Source: Enterobacterales bacterium
GTDB lineage: Bacteria > Pseudomonadota > Gammaproteobacteria > Enterobacterales > Succinivibrionaceae
DNA length: 12,287 nucleotides
NCBI GenBank assembly: GCA_900768635.1
Contig: CAAGDP010000119.1
Coordinates: 1 to 12,287 of the forward strand
Reading direction: 5' to 3'
The translations under genes were made by a program, and so were the position numbers. Positions 1 through 6,479 of the stretch are shown piece after piece. The notes beneath the pieces are model-generated. The model saw only the letters and a program-made list of their open reading frames with translations, was not told the DNA's origin and made no database searches. How positions within the stretch are numbered: position 1 is the stretch's first letter; every line of letters begins with the position of its first letter.

Positions 1-38
1 AGAATTTCATCATTTAAACAATAGTGTTTTAGAATCCG

Positions 39-89
39 TGATCCCTATATCACATTTTTCTTTTGAAATTTGATCCGTAAATCACACTT
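39..89. repeat. Two direct copies of a 19-bp motif, candidate operators upstream of ompA
   Basis: Copy 1 (39-57) and copy 2 (71-89) match at 16 of 19 positions around the pattern TGATCC-N-TA-N-ATCACA. Copy 1 is an imperfect dyad, GTGAT-N6-ATCAC. The copies are 32 bp apart, close to three helical turns, so a protein would bind both on one DNA face. The spacing inside the dyad is two bases longer than the E. coli CRP consensus (GTGAT-N4-ATCAC), so I do not call it a CRP site. A third half-site, ATCACA, lies at 135-140 next to the promoter. The binding protein is unknown. Confidence 0.4.
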
Positions 90-127
90 CAAAGATGTCG
101 TTCATGCGTAGGCCCTGATAAAAATGT

Positions 128-158
128 TTGGAAGATCACAAAAAAGATTTGCTATAAT
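128..158 (+). promoter_or_regulatory. Candidate sigma-70 promoter for ompA with extended -10
   Basis: A perfect TATAAT lies at 153-158, with TG one base upstream (150-151) forming an extended -10. The best -35 is TTGGAA at 128-133, which leaves a 19-bp spacer; this is long but tolerated with an extended -10. Transcription would begin near 165 and give a leader of about 92 nt, typical of ompA genes. No other comparable hexamer pair precedes the gene. Confidence 0.65.
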
Positions 159-171
159 CATACCTGAAGAA

Positions 172-248
172 TTTCTGCGAATTCTGCAGAAAATTTTATG
201 ACTATTTTTTAACTGAAGGAGTGCAGTCGTTCCGAATATCTGACTGCA
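172..248 (+). promoter_or_regulatory. ompA mRNA leader with two stem-loops
   Basis: Hairpin 1 pairs TTTCTGC (172-178) with GCAGAAA (186-192) across a 7-nt loop. Hairpin 2 pairs TGCAGTC (222-228) with GACTGCA (242-248), and its 3' arm touches the AGGGA ribosome-binding sequence (248-252) just before the ATG at 257. In E. coli the ompA leader forms stabilising hairpins and is a small-RNA target. Here only the stems are visible; any role in mRNA stability or translation is inferred. Confidence 0.45.
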
Positions 249-256
249 GGGAATTT

Positions 257-1318
257 ATGAAAAAGACATTACTCACCGCAGCTGTTTTAACTTTTGCTTC
301 AGCATCTGCTTTTGCCGGTACAGACGGATGGTATGTTGGTCTTAAAGCCGGTTATAACAGCTGGGCAATTGATACCACCAAGGATTACCGTTCCAGCTTT
401 GGAGCTCCTGCTTCACAACAGGGTTATACCAATGATATGGACAGAGGTTCATTTACCGGCGGTATTTTCGGCGGTTACAATTTTAATAAGTGGTTCGGTG
501 TTGAAGCCGCTTATGATTACGTAAACAATCTTAAATTCAATAACGGTTCTGACAAGGAACTCTGGGCGAACAACCTGGAAGTTGCTCTGCGAGTTGCTTT
601 CCCGGTGATTAATGACGATCTGGAAATTTTCACCAAGTATGGTGTGAACCTGTACAATGTTAACTCCAATTATGCTGAACATAAGAATGGTGTATCACCA
701 CTTCTGGGTATCGGTGTTCAGTATTACTTCACCGACAATATTTTCGGTCGTGTGGAATATGACTGGCTGCATAATCTGGGTACCACCAGCAAGGCTCTGG
801 GTGCAAGACCTGATGCCAACCTCTTTACCCTGGGTATCGGCTACAGCTTCGGTTCACGTGATGCCGCTCCGGTAGTTGTTGAAGCTCCTGCTCCGGCAGC
901 TCCTCAGAAGAAGGTAATCAATGAGAAGCTTACTCTTGATGCTGATGTGCTCTTTAAGTTTGATAAGTCTGATCTGTCAGTTGAAGGTCAGAACCGTTTA
1001 GGACAGCTGGCTGATGATATCAACGGCAAAAATATTGAAAACCGTCATATTGCTGTAGTAGGTCATGCTGACCGTATTGGTAAAGCTGCCTATAATCAGA
1101 AGCTTTCTGAAAAGCGTGCCAATACTGTTGCCGGTTACCTTAACAAGAAGGGGGTAGCAGTTGATTCCGTGGAAGGACGCGGTTCCACTCAGCCGGTTAC
1201 CGGATCTGAATGTAAGGGTCTGAAGAGAGCCAAACTTGTTAAGTGCTATGCCCGTGACCGTCGTGTAGACGTTAATGTTCAGGGCACTGTCACCATTACT
1301 CAGGAAGTTACCGAGTAA
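257..1318 (+). CDS. ompA: OmpA family outer membrane protein
   Basis: Predicted 353-residue outer membrane porin that ties the outer membrane to peptidoglycan. Residues 1-20 are a classic signal peptide (KK start, hydrophobic core, AFA before the cut). Residues 21-200 show alternating aromatic strands of an 8-stranded barrel. Residues 203-217 are an Ala/Pro/Val hinge. Residues about 225-345 are the OmpA-like domain, with the peptidoglycan-binding pair D272 and R287 in the ADRIG...EKR motif. C319 and C330 match the disulfide pair of E. coli OmpA. The ATG at 257 is preferred over an upstream in-frame GTG at 221 because it begins the signal peptide and has AGGGA at 248-252. Length is close to E. 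coli OmpA (346). It is monocistronic, between its own promoter and terminator. Product call is firm. Confidence 0.95.
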   Translation: MKKTLLTAAVLTFASASAFAGTDGWYVGLKAGYNSWAIDTTKDYRSSFGAPASQQGYTNDMDRGSFTGGIFGGYNFNKWFGVEAAYDYVNNLKFNNGSDKELWANNLEVALRVAFPVINDDLEIFTKYGVNLYNVNSNYAEHKNGVSPLLGIGVQYYFTDNIFGRVEYDWLHNLGTTSKALGARPDANLFTLGIGYSFGSRDAAPVVVEAPAPAAPQKKVINEKLTLDADVLFKFDKSDLSVEGQNRLGQLADDINGKNIENRHIAVVGHADRIGKAAYNQKLSEKRANTVAGYLNKKGVAVDSVEGRGSTQPVTGSECKGLKRAKLVKCYARDRRVDVNVQGTVTITQEVTE

Positions 1319-1347
1319 TCATTTAAATCCTTACAGGATAACAGTTG

Positions 1348-1373
1348 AAAAAAGGGGCTCAGGCTCCTTTTTT
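1348..1373 (+). terminator. Rho-independent terminator of ompA
   Basis: AAAAAAGGGGC (1348-1358) pairs with GCTCCTTTTTT (1363-1373), with one G-U pair and a TCAG tetraloop. The A-run/T-run flanks make it usable from either strand. It begins 30 bp after the ompA stop. Confidence 0.9.
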
Positions 1374-1425
1374 CGTGCTCAGGAACTAAGATTGTCATCT
1401 GCCACAGGTTTTCGTGACTAATTTC

Positions 1426-1454
1426 TTGCAAAATCCCTGTAAACTGTTTATCTT
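1426..1454 (+). promoter_or_regulatory. Candidate sigma-70 promoter for the ndk-yfgM operon
   Basis: TTGCAA (1426-1431) and TATCTT (1449-1454) are separated by exactly 17 bp. This is the best hexamer pair between the ompA terminator and ndk. It would give a leader of about 110 nt. A second possible -10 (TAATAC, 1514-1519) has no convincing -35. The 253-bp ompA-ndk spacer contains no other gene. Confidence 0.5.
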
Positions 1455-1492
1455 AAAGAACTTGAAATCATGTCCGGTTCCTGAGTATGCAG

Positions 1493-1520
1493 AGTATTGC
1501 TGTCAGGGGCGGATAATACT
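1493..1520. repeat. Inverted repeat AGTATT-N16-AATACT in the ndk leader
   Basis: AGTATT (1493-1498) and AATACT (1515-1520) are perfect inverted arms around 16 nt. A further direct copy of GAGTAT sits at 1483-1488, beside the GAGTAT at 1492-1497. It lies downstream of the proposed promoter, so it could be an operator or a weak RNA stem. Six-base arms can arise by chance. Confidence 0.25.
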
Positions 1521-1571
1521 GAAATGAGAATTACTTAAATAATATCAGCAACATTATTGGGGTGTGCGGTT

Positions 1572-2003
1572 ATGGCTATCGAAAGAACGTTGTCCATCAT
1601 TAAGCCAGACGTTGTGGCTAGAGATTTGGTTGGAGATGTTTACCATCGTTTTGAAAATGCCGGATTAAGAATCATTGCGGCAAAAATGGTTCATTTGCGT
1701 CCTGAGCAGGCCATGTTGTTTTATGCACAGCTGCGGGATAAAAAGTTTTTTATGGAACTTGTGGATTATATGGTGTCCGGTCCGGTGATGATTTCCGTAC
1801 TGGAAGGAGATGATGCGGTGCGTAAGCATAGAGAAATCATTGGTGATACTGATCCACGCAAGGCACGCAGTGGCACCATCCGTTCAGATTATGCTCGCAG
1901 TATTGAGGAGAATGCAGTTCACGGATCTGATTCTGTGGAAACTGCAGAAAATGAAATTCATTTCTTCTTCTCTGAGAGTGAAATCTGTCCACGCTCCCGC
2001 TGA
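1572..2003 (+). CDS. ndk: Nucleoside diphosphate kinase
   Basis: Cytosolic enzyme that moves the gamma-phosphate from ATP to nucleoside diphosphates through a phosphohistidine, balancing NTP and dNTP pools. The protein is 143 residues, the same as E. coli Ndk. It starts with the family N-terminus MAIERTLSIIKPD and carries the active-site block NAVHGSDS, with the catalytic His. RSGTIRSDYA and the C-terminal FFSESEICPR block are also family hallmarks. The ATG at 1572 is chosen over an in-frame TTG at 1557 because it begins the conserved N-terminus. The ribosome site is weak (GGGG at 1559-1562, 9 nt upstream). It is first in the operon, 10 nt from rlmN. Identification is secure. Confidence 0.97.
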   Translation: MAIERTLSIIKPDVVARDLVGDVYHRFENAGLRIIAAKMVHLRPEQAMLFYAQLRDKKFFMELVDYMVSGPVMISVLEGDDAVRKHREIIGDTDPRKARSGTIRSDYARSIEENAVHGSDSVETAENEIHFFFSESEICPRSR

Positions 2004-2013
2004 TAGGATAACT

Positions 2014-3093
2014 ATGTCTGAGAATTTGCAGAATCTCATGGATATGACGCGTCAGGAGATGCGTCATTTTATGATCTCTCTGGGTGAAAAATCCTTCCAC
2101 GGCGATCAGGTTATGAAATGGATTTATCATCGTGGTGCAGATGATTTTGATTTTATGACTGATATTAATAAGCGTTTACGGGCTGAACTGAAGGAAAAAG
2201 CCTGTATTAAGGCGCCGGAGATCAGTCGTGAGCAGCGTTCTCGTGACGGCACCATTAAGTGGGCCATGAAGGTGGGATGTCAGGAAATTGAATCAGTTTA
2301 TATTCCTGAGGATGATCGATCTACTCTCTGTATTTCCACTCAGGTGGGATGTCCCTTAAATTGTGGCTTTTGCTCCACCGGAAAACAGGGATTTAACCGC
2401 AACCTTACTGTCAGTGAAATTATCGGTCAGGTATGGCGTGCCACTAAGGTTCTGGGTTTTACTAACAAGACTGCTGAAAGAGCAATTACCAATGTGGTAA
2501 TGATGGGGATGGGAGAGCCTCTCCTTAATTTCAAAAACGCTGTAAATGCCGCCCGGATCCTGCTTGATGATTGCGGATTCGGTTTGTCCAAACGCCGGGT
2601 TACCATATCCACAGCCGGTATAGTTCCTGCTCTTTATGATCTTACCGGGGAAGTGGATGTGGCTCTGGCATTGTCATTACATGCACCTAATGATGAACTG
2701 CGCAGCCGGATTATGCCGATTAATGATAAATACCCTATTGATCAGGTGCTTGCGGCAGTTAAGAATTATCTGGCCCATTCCAAGGGAAATCACGGCAGGA
2801 TAACCATAGAATATGTCCTTCTTGATCAGGTTAATGATCAGGAAAAACATGCCCGGGAACTGGCAGAATTGTTACGAACTATACCATGTAAAATTAATCT
2901 TATTCCCTTTAACCCTCATCCGGACAGCGAGTATCGTAAACCAAGCATGAACCGCATTAATCGTTTTTCTGCTGTTCTTACTGAAGAGGGATATACTGTG
3001 GTGATTAGAAAAACCCGGGGAGATGATATAGATGCAGCCTGCGGACAACTGGTGGGGGATGTAGTCAACCGGTTGCGTTCCGGAGCTGTTTAA
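2014..3093 (+). CDS. rlmN: Dual-specificity 23S rRNA/tRNA adenine-C2 methyltransferase RlmN
   Basis: Radical-SAM enzyme that methylates C2 of A2503 in 23S rRNA and of A37 in some tRNAs. The 359-residue protein carries the 4Fe-4S motif C113-x3-C117-x2-C120 (within VGCPLNCGFC), an upstream C106 matching C118 of E. coli, and the C-terminal methyl-carrying cysteine C343 in IDAACGQL. GMGEPL and SLHAPND are further family motifs. Both catalytic cysteines are present, so the enzyme should be active. The frame is open upstream into ndk, but the ATG at 2014 has AGGA at 2005-2008 and gives the expected N-terminus. E. coli RlmN is 384 residues, so this one is slightly short at the N-terminus. It follows ndk by 10 nt and is probably cotranscribed. 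Confidence 0.96.
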   Translation: MSENLQNLMDMTRQEMRHFMISLGEKSFHGDQVMKWIYHRGADDFDFMTDINKRLRAELKEKACIKAPEISREQRSRDGTIKWAMKVGCQEIESVYIPEDDRSTLCISTQVGCPLNCGFCSTGKQGFNRNLTVSEIIGQVWRATKVLGFTNKTAERAITNVVMMGMGEPLLNFKNAVNAARILLDDCGFGLSKRRVTISTAGIVPALYDLTGEVDVALALSLHAPNDELRSRIMPINDKYPIDQVLAAVKNYLAHSKGNHGRITIEYVLLDQVNDQEKHARELAELLRTIPCKINLIPFNPHPDSEYRKPSMNRINRFSAVLTEEGYTVVIRKTRGDDIDAACGQLVGDVVNRLRSGAV

Positions 3094-3173
3094 CTCCTGT
3101 GAGAGCGGCTGTTCCAGATCTGCCTGAAATTATTAAAACTGATACTTCATTAGTACACTGAGGATTTGAGCAT

Positions 3174-3959
3174 ATGAGAAAATTGGTTGGCACGGTTCTT
3201 CTTGTTCTGGCTTCTACTGTTATGACAGGTTGCGTTACCGAAAATCTGATTATGGAAGGCAAGGATAAGTATCGGGTAAGTTCCGGAGTAGATCATAAAA
3301 AGGCTGCTTTGGGAAGAGTTCAGATAGCTTTGCGCCTTCTTGAGGATGGCAATGCCACTTTAGCAAAGGATAATCTGGAAGTTGCTCTTAAATTTGATCC
3401 TGACTGCTTTGATGCCAAACTTGCCTATGCCTGGTATTATCAGCGTGTGGGAGAAACTGCCAACGCCTACCGGGCTTATGATGATTTGGTAAGCGATTAC
3501 AGTGACAAGGGTGACGTTTTCAATAATTACGGTATTTTCCTGTGCAGTGAAGGCAAATATCCGGAAGCCTATCAGATGTATGAACGGGCAGTAGTGATCC
3601 CAAAGTACACCCGTATTGCCGAGACTCTGGTTAATGCCGGACGATGTGCCTACAAACAGGGAGATGATAACCGGGCCATTAAATATGTGGATCGGGCTTT
3701 ACAGTACAATGGCAATGATGCCTTTACGCTGGCTTTCAGGGCAGAGCTGGCTCTGGGGGTGGGGGATTTGAAAAAGGCCCGGGAGATGATGATGCGTTAT
3801 TCCCGTTATGCTCCGGATGATGCTTATTCATTATTTACCAAACTGCGTATTGAAGAAGGATCCGGTCATAAGGATCGGGCTCAGTATTTTGGACAGAAAC
3901 TCCTGCAGGAATATCCAAATTCCCCGGAAGCACAGAAATACACTACTAATAATTACTAG
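3174..3959 (+). CDS. pilF: PilF/PilW-type TPR lipoprotein, type IV pilus secretin pilotin
   Basis: A 261-residue lipoprotein. Residues 1-19 are a lipoprotein signal peptide, with C20 in a VMTGC lipobox and Val at +2, consistent with outer membrane sorting. The rest is a chain of tetratricopeptide-like helices from about residue 40 to 250 (for example the FNNYGIFLCSEGKYPEAYQMYERA and AGRCAYKQGDDNRAIKYVDRAL stretches, quoted in part). In Pseudomonas and relatives PilF (about 252 residues) helps the PilQ secretin reach and assemble in the outer membrane. Position between rlmN and rodZ is the usual one for pilF. GAGGA at 3160-3164 supports the ATG. An 80-nt gap follows rlmN with no clear terminator. 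Without pilus genes in view, the pilus role rests on family and position. Confidence 0.85.
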   Translation: MRKLVGTVLLVLASTVMTGCVTENLIMEGKDKYRVSSGVDHKKAALGRVQIALRLLEDGNATLAKDNLEVALKFDPDCFDAKLAYAWYYQRVGETANAYRAYDDLVSDYSDKGDVFNNYGIFLCSEGKYPEAYQMYERAVVIPKYTRIAETLVNAGRCAYKQGDDNRAIKYVDRALQYNGNDAFTLAFRAELALGVGDLKKAREMMMRYSRYAPDDAYSLFTKLRIEEGSGHKDRAQYFGQKLLQEYPNSPEAQKYTTNNY

Positions 3960-3970
3960 GATTGGGAAAG

Positions 3971-5302
3971 ATGGAAGAACAAGCTCCTGAGGAGATCAAG
4001 ATCCTAACAGCAGGTGAAATGCTACGTCAGGCCAGAGAGGCTCAGGGTTTGACTATCAATGAAGTAGCATCCCGCCTGAATCTGCGTCCTGCACTGGTGC
4101 GGGATTTGGAAGAGAACCGGTTTGTTACTAAGACTTCAGTGGAAACCTTTATTCGCGGATATCTCAGAGGTTATGCCCGACTTTTAAAACTTTCCGAAGA
4201 GGATGTTATTTCTTCCTATGAAGATCTTATAGGAAAAAAAGAAGCTCTTCAGGAGGAAATGATAAAAAGACAGCAGGAACAGGCAAACGCCGAGCTGCGT
4301 AAAAGGTATTTAAAGTTATCAGGTATTGCTGCTGCGGTTCTGGCAGTTGCAGCTTCCGGCGTTGTGCTTATCGGAAAATTTACCGGTAGCAGTGCAACTG
4401 ATGCAGTTGCTGATAGTACTGCAGTATCATCTGAAGTGCTTCCGGATACAACCGTTGAACCTTTACCTATTGCCGATACTCCTTTATATGTGGCTGCAGA
4501 AACTCCGGTTGGTCCGTCACTGAACAGTGATGAAGTAAAGCAGAGAGAATTCGAAGCTATGCAGAAGGCGGTAAAGGACGGCAAGAAAACAGATGTGGCT
4601 ATTCAGGATACTATTAAGACCATGGATCGGGAAACCGGAACGGTTGTTGCTGAAAATCCCGTGATCCTATCCACCACCGGATCTGCAGTTCAGAATGACT
4701 CAGCTGAAAAAGCAACTGTCGCTCCGGAAAAGGAAAATATTGAGTCTCCGGTGGCAACTGCTGATAATTCATCTCCGGAATCCCGTAAGATGGAAGAAGA
4801 ACCGCAGTCGGTTGCGGATGAGCATAACAGGGATGATGGCGAAGAAATTATTATCTCGGCCCAGATTGAGCAGACTGCCTACAATGAGAAGCAGGTTCAT
4901 GAAGTTGCCCCGATAATTCAGTCATCAGGGGATCAACGGGACGTCTCAGAAACCGGTGAGAAAAATTCCCTGGACAAGGATGAAACCTCCGGGGTCAAAG
5001 AGCAATCTAAACCTCCAGTCCAGCTTAAGAGTGCAGATACTATGAAAGTCCCTGAAGCAGCTGAGTATATTATTCGCCTCTCTTTTTCCGGTGACTGCTG
5101 GATAGGACTGTATCAGGGAGATCGTACTCTGGTAAATCGTGTTTATAACCGGGGCGGTGTAGCTGAGGTAACATTAAATTCTCTTCCGGCCAAACTGAAG
5201 ATTGGTGCACCTGAAAATATTTCAGCATCAGTTAACGGTATTGCTGTAGATTTATCCCTGGCTAAGCCTAAAGCTCCATTCCGCGTTGATATATCCAATT
5301 AA
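3971..5302 (+). CDS. rodZ: Cytoskeleton protein RodZ
   Basis: Inner-membrane protein that links MreB to the wall-elongation machinery and keeps rod shape. Residues about 12-85 form the N-terminal helix-turn-helix domain (GEMLRQAREAQGLTINEVA, then TFIRGYLRGYARLL). A charged, probably helical stretch lies at 87-112, a single membrane helix at about 116-135, and the periplasmic C-terminal RodZ domain (DUF4115) at about 366-443, with DCW and KLKIGAPE motifs. The linker between (136-365) is Glu/Ser/Thr-rich. At 443 residues it is clearly longer than E. coli RodZ (337), mostly through this linker. I choose the ATG at 3971; an in-frame TTG at 3962 would add three residues. It follows pilF by 11 nt in the same operon. 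Confidence 0.93.
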   Translation: MEEQAPEEIKILTAGEMLRQAREAQGLTINEVASRLNLRPALVRDLEENRFVTKTSVETFIRGYLRGYARLLKLSEEDVISSYEDLIGKKEALQEEMIKRQQEQANAELRKRYLKLSGIAAAVLAVAASGVVLIGKFTGSSATDAVADSTAVSSEVLPDTTVEPLPIADTPLYVAAETPVGPSLNSDEVKQREFEAMQKAVKDGKKTDVAIQDTIKTMDRETGTVVAENPVILSTTGSAVQNDSAEKATVAPEKENIESPVATADNSSPESRKMEEEPQSVADEHNRDDGEEIIISAQIEQTAYNEKQVHEVAPIIQSSGDQRDVSETGEKNSLDKDETSGVKEQSKPPVQLKSADTMKVPEAAEYIIRLSFSGDCWIGLYQGDRTLVNRVYNRGGVAEVTLNSLPAKLKIGAPENISASVNGIAVDLSLAKPKAPFRVDISN

Positions 5303-5308
5303 AACCTG

Positions 5309-5317
5309 ATGTTATGA
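5309..5317 (+). promoter_or_regulatory. Minimal start-stop (ATG-TTA-TGA) overlapping the ispG start
   Basis: An ATG at 5309 is followed by one codon and a TGA at 5315 that overlaps the ispG ATG (5314) in an ATGA arrangement. The 11-nt rodZ-ispG gap lacks a purine-rich ribosome site. A minimal uORF could hold or hand over ribosomes to ispG, but nothing shows it is translated. Confidence 0.2.
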
Positions 5318-6432
5318 ATCACCAATATTCACAAATTAATCGCAGGAATACCCGCCGGATCCTGGTGGGTAAAGTACCTGTAGGAGGTTCTGCACCGATT
5401 TCGGTACAGACTATGACCAATACCCCCACAGCTGATGTAAAAGCTACTGTCGATCAGATTAATGCGGCAGCAGAAGCCGGTGCTGATATCGTCCGGGTTT
5501 CTGTTCCGGATATGGATGCTGCAGAGGCTTTCCGGGAAATTATTCCTCAGGCAGGCGTTCCCCTGGTGGCAGATATCCATTTTGATTACCGCATAGCACT
5601 GAAAGCGGCTGAATATGGTGCCGCCTGTCTGCGGATTAATCCCGGTAATATCGGTCGGGAGGATCGGGTTAAGGCAGTAGTGGACTGTGCCAGAGACCAT
5701 GGTATTCCTATTCGCATTGGGGTAAACGGCGGATCTTTGGAAAAGGATCTTCTGGAAAAATACGGTGAGCCGGTGCCGGAGGCACTGGTGGAATCAGCCA
5801 TGCGTCACGTTGCCTATCTGGAAAAGTTTGATTTTCCTGATTTTAAAGTCAGCGTCAAGGCATCAGATTTATTTCTCACCGTACAATCCTACCGGTTACT
5901 TTCCCGGAAGATTGAACAGCCCCTTCATCTGGGTATAACTGAAGCCGGCGGTTTGCGGATGGGTTCAGTTAAATCAGCCATCGGCCTGGGGATGTTGCTT
6001 AATGAAGGTATCGGGGATACCATCCGGGTATCACTGGCAGCAGATCCGGTGGAAGAAGTTAAGGTAGGCTTTGATATTTTAAAATCTCTTGGCATACGCA
6101 GCCGGGGGATTAGTTTTATCGCCTGTCCTACCTGCTCCCGCCGTGAATATGATGTAATCGGTACGGTTAACGAGCTGGAAAAACGTCTTGCAGATATATC
6201 CATGCCTCTTAAAGTTGCTATTATCGGCTGTGTAGTCAACGGTCCGGGAGAATGTCTTGCTGCCGATATCGGTCTTGCCGGGGCAAAACATCAGTGTGCC
6301 TATTATGAAGGCGGCCAGCGTGTAGGACGGATTTCTCAGGATAATCTTATAAATATTCTGGAGGAGAAGATTCGTCAGCGGGTGCAATATCTGGAAGATC
6401 ATCCTGAAGAACTTAAGGTGATGACTTTGTAG
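5314..6432 (+). CDS. ispG: 4-hydroxy-3-methylbut-2-en-1-yl diphosphate synthase (flavodoxin-type) IspG
   Basis: Sixth step of the MEP isoprenoid pathway: reduces MEcPP to HMBPP with a 4Fe-4S cluster, leading to undecaprenyl and quinone side chains. The protein is 372 residues, the same length as E. coli IspG. The N-terminal TIM barrel carries IRIGVNGGSL (134-143) and GITEAGG. The C-terminal cluster ligands are C271, C274, C306 and E313 (CPTC and GCVVNGPGE), all present. It begins 11 nt after rodZ. The start is odd: I see no Shine-Dalgarno sequence before the ATG at 5314, and a two-codon ATG-TTA-TGA (5309-5317) overlaps it. Translation may depend on coupling to rodZ. Identification is secure. 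Confidence 0.97.
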   Translation: MNHQYSQINRRNTRRILVGKVPVGGSAPISVQTMTNTPTADVKATVDQINAAAEAGADIVRVSVPDMDAAEAFREIIPQAGVPLVADIHFDYRIALKAAEYGAACLRINPGNIGREDRVKAVVDCARDHGIPIRIGVNGGSLEKDLLEKYGEPVPEALVESAMRHVAYLEKFDFPDFKVSVKASDLFLTVQSYRLLSRKIEQPLHLGITEAGGLRMGSVKSAIGLGMLLNEGIGDTIRVSLAADPVEEVKVGFDILKSLGIRSRGISFIACPTCSRREYDVIGTVNELEKRLADISMPLKVAIIGCVVNGPGECLAADIGLAGAKHQCAYYEGGQRVGRISQDNLINILEEKIRQRVQYLEDHPEELKVMTL

Positions 6433-6452
6433 GTGACGGATTTTCCGATCAC
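6433..6452. repeat. Short imperfect hairpin between ispG and hisS
   Basis: GTGACGG (6433-6439) pairs with CCGATCAC (6445-6452) with one bulged base and a 5-nt loop. It follows the ispG stop directly. No T-run follows, so it is not an intrinsic terminator; it could cap or punctuate the message. The 47-bp gap also lacks a well-spaced ribosome site for hisS (GGGAA at 6462-6466 is about 13 nt away). Confidence 0.3.
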
Positions 6453-6479
6453 ATAACTTGTGGGAAACAACTAATTAAA

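Noticed and set aside
38..53. CRP site upstream of ompA
   Set aside because: The arms GTGAT and ATCAC are separated by 6 bases instead of 4, so the dyad spacing is wrong for CRP.
221..256. Upstream GTG start for ompA adding 12 residues
   Set aside because: The added residues would precede and spoil the signal peptide. GAAGGAG abuts the GTG with no usable spacing, while the ATG at 257 begins a classic signal sequence.
1810..2013. Long N-terminal extension of rlmN into ndk
   Set aside because: It is only the open frame overlapping ndk. The ATG at 2014 has a ribosome site and gives the family N-terminus.
1837..2130. Minus-strand open frame across ndk-rlmN, and similar ones opposite ispG, hisS and der
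   Set aside because: Each is a shadow of a confidently identified plus-strand gene, with no family features of its own.
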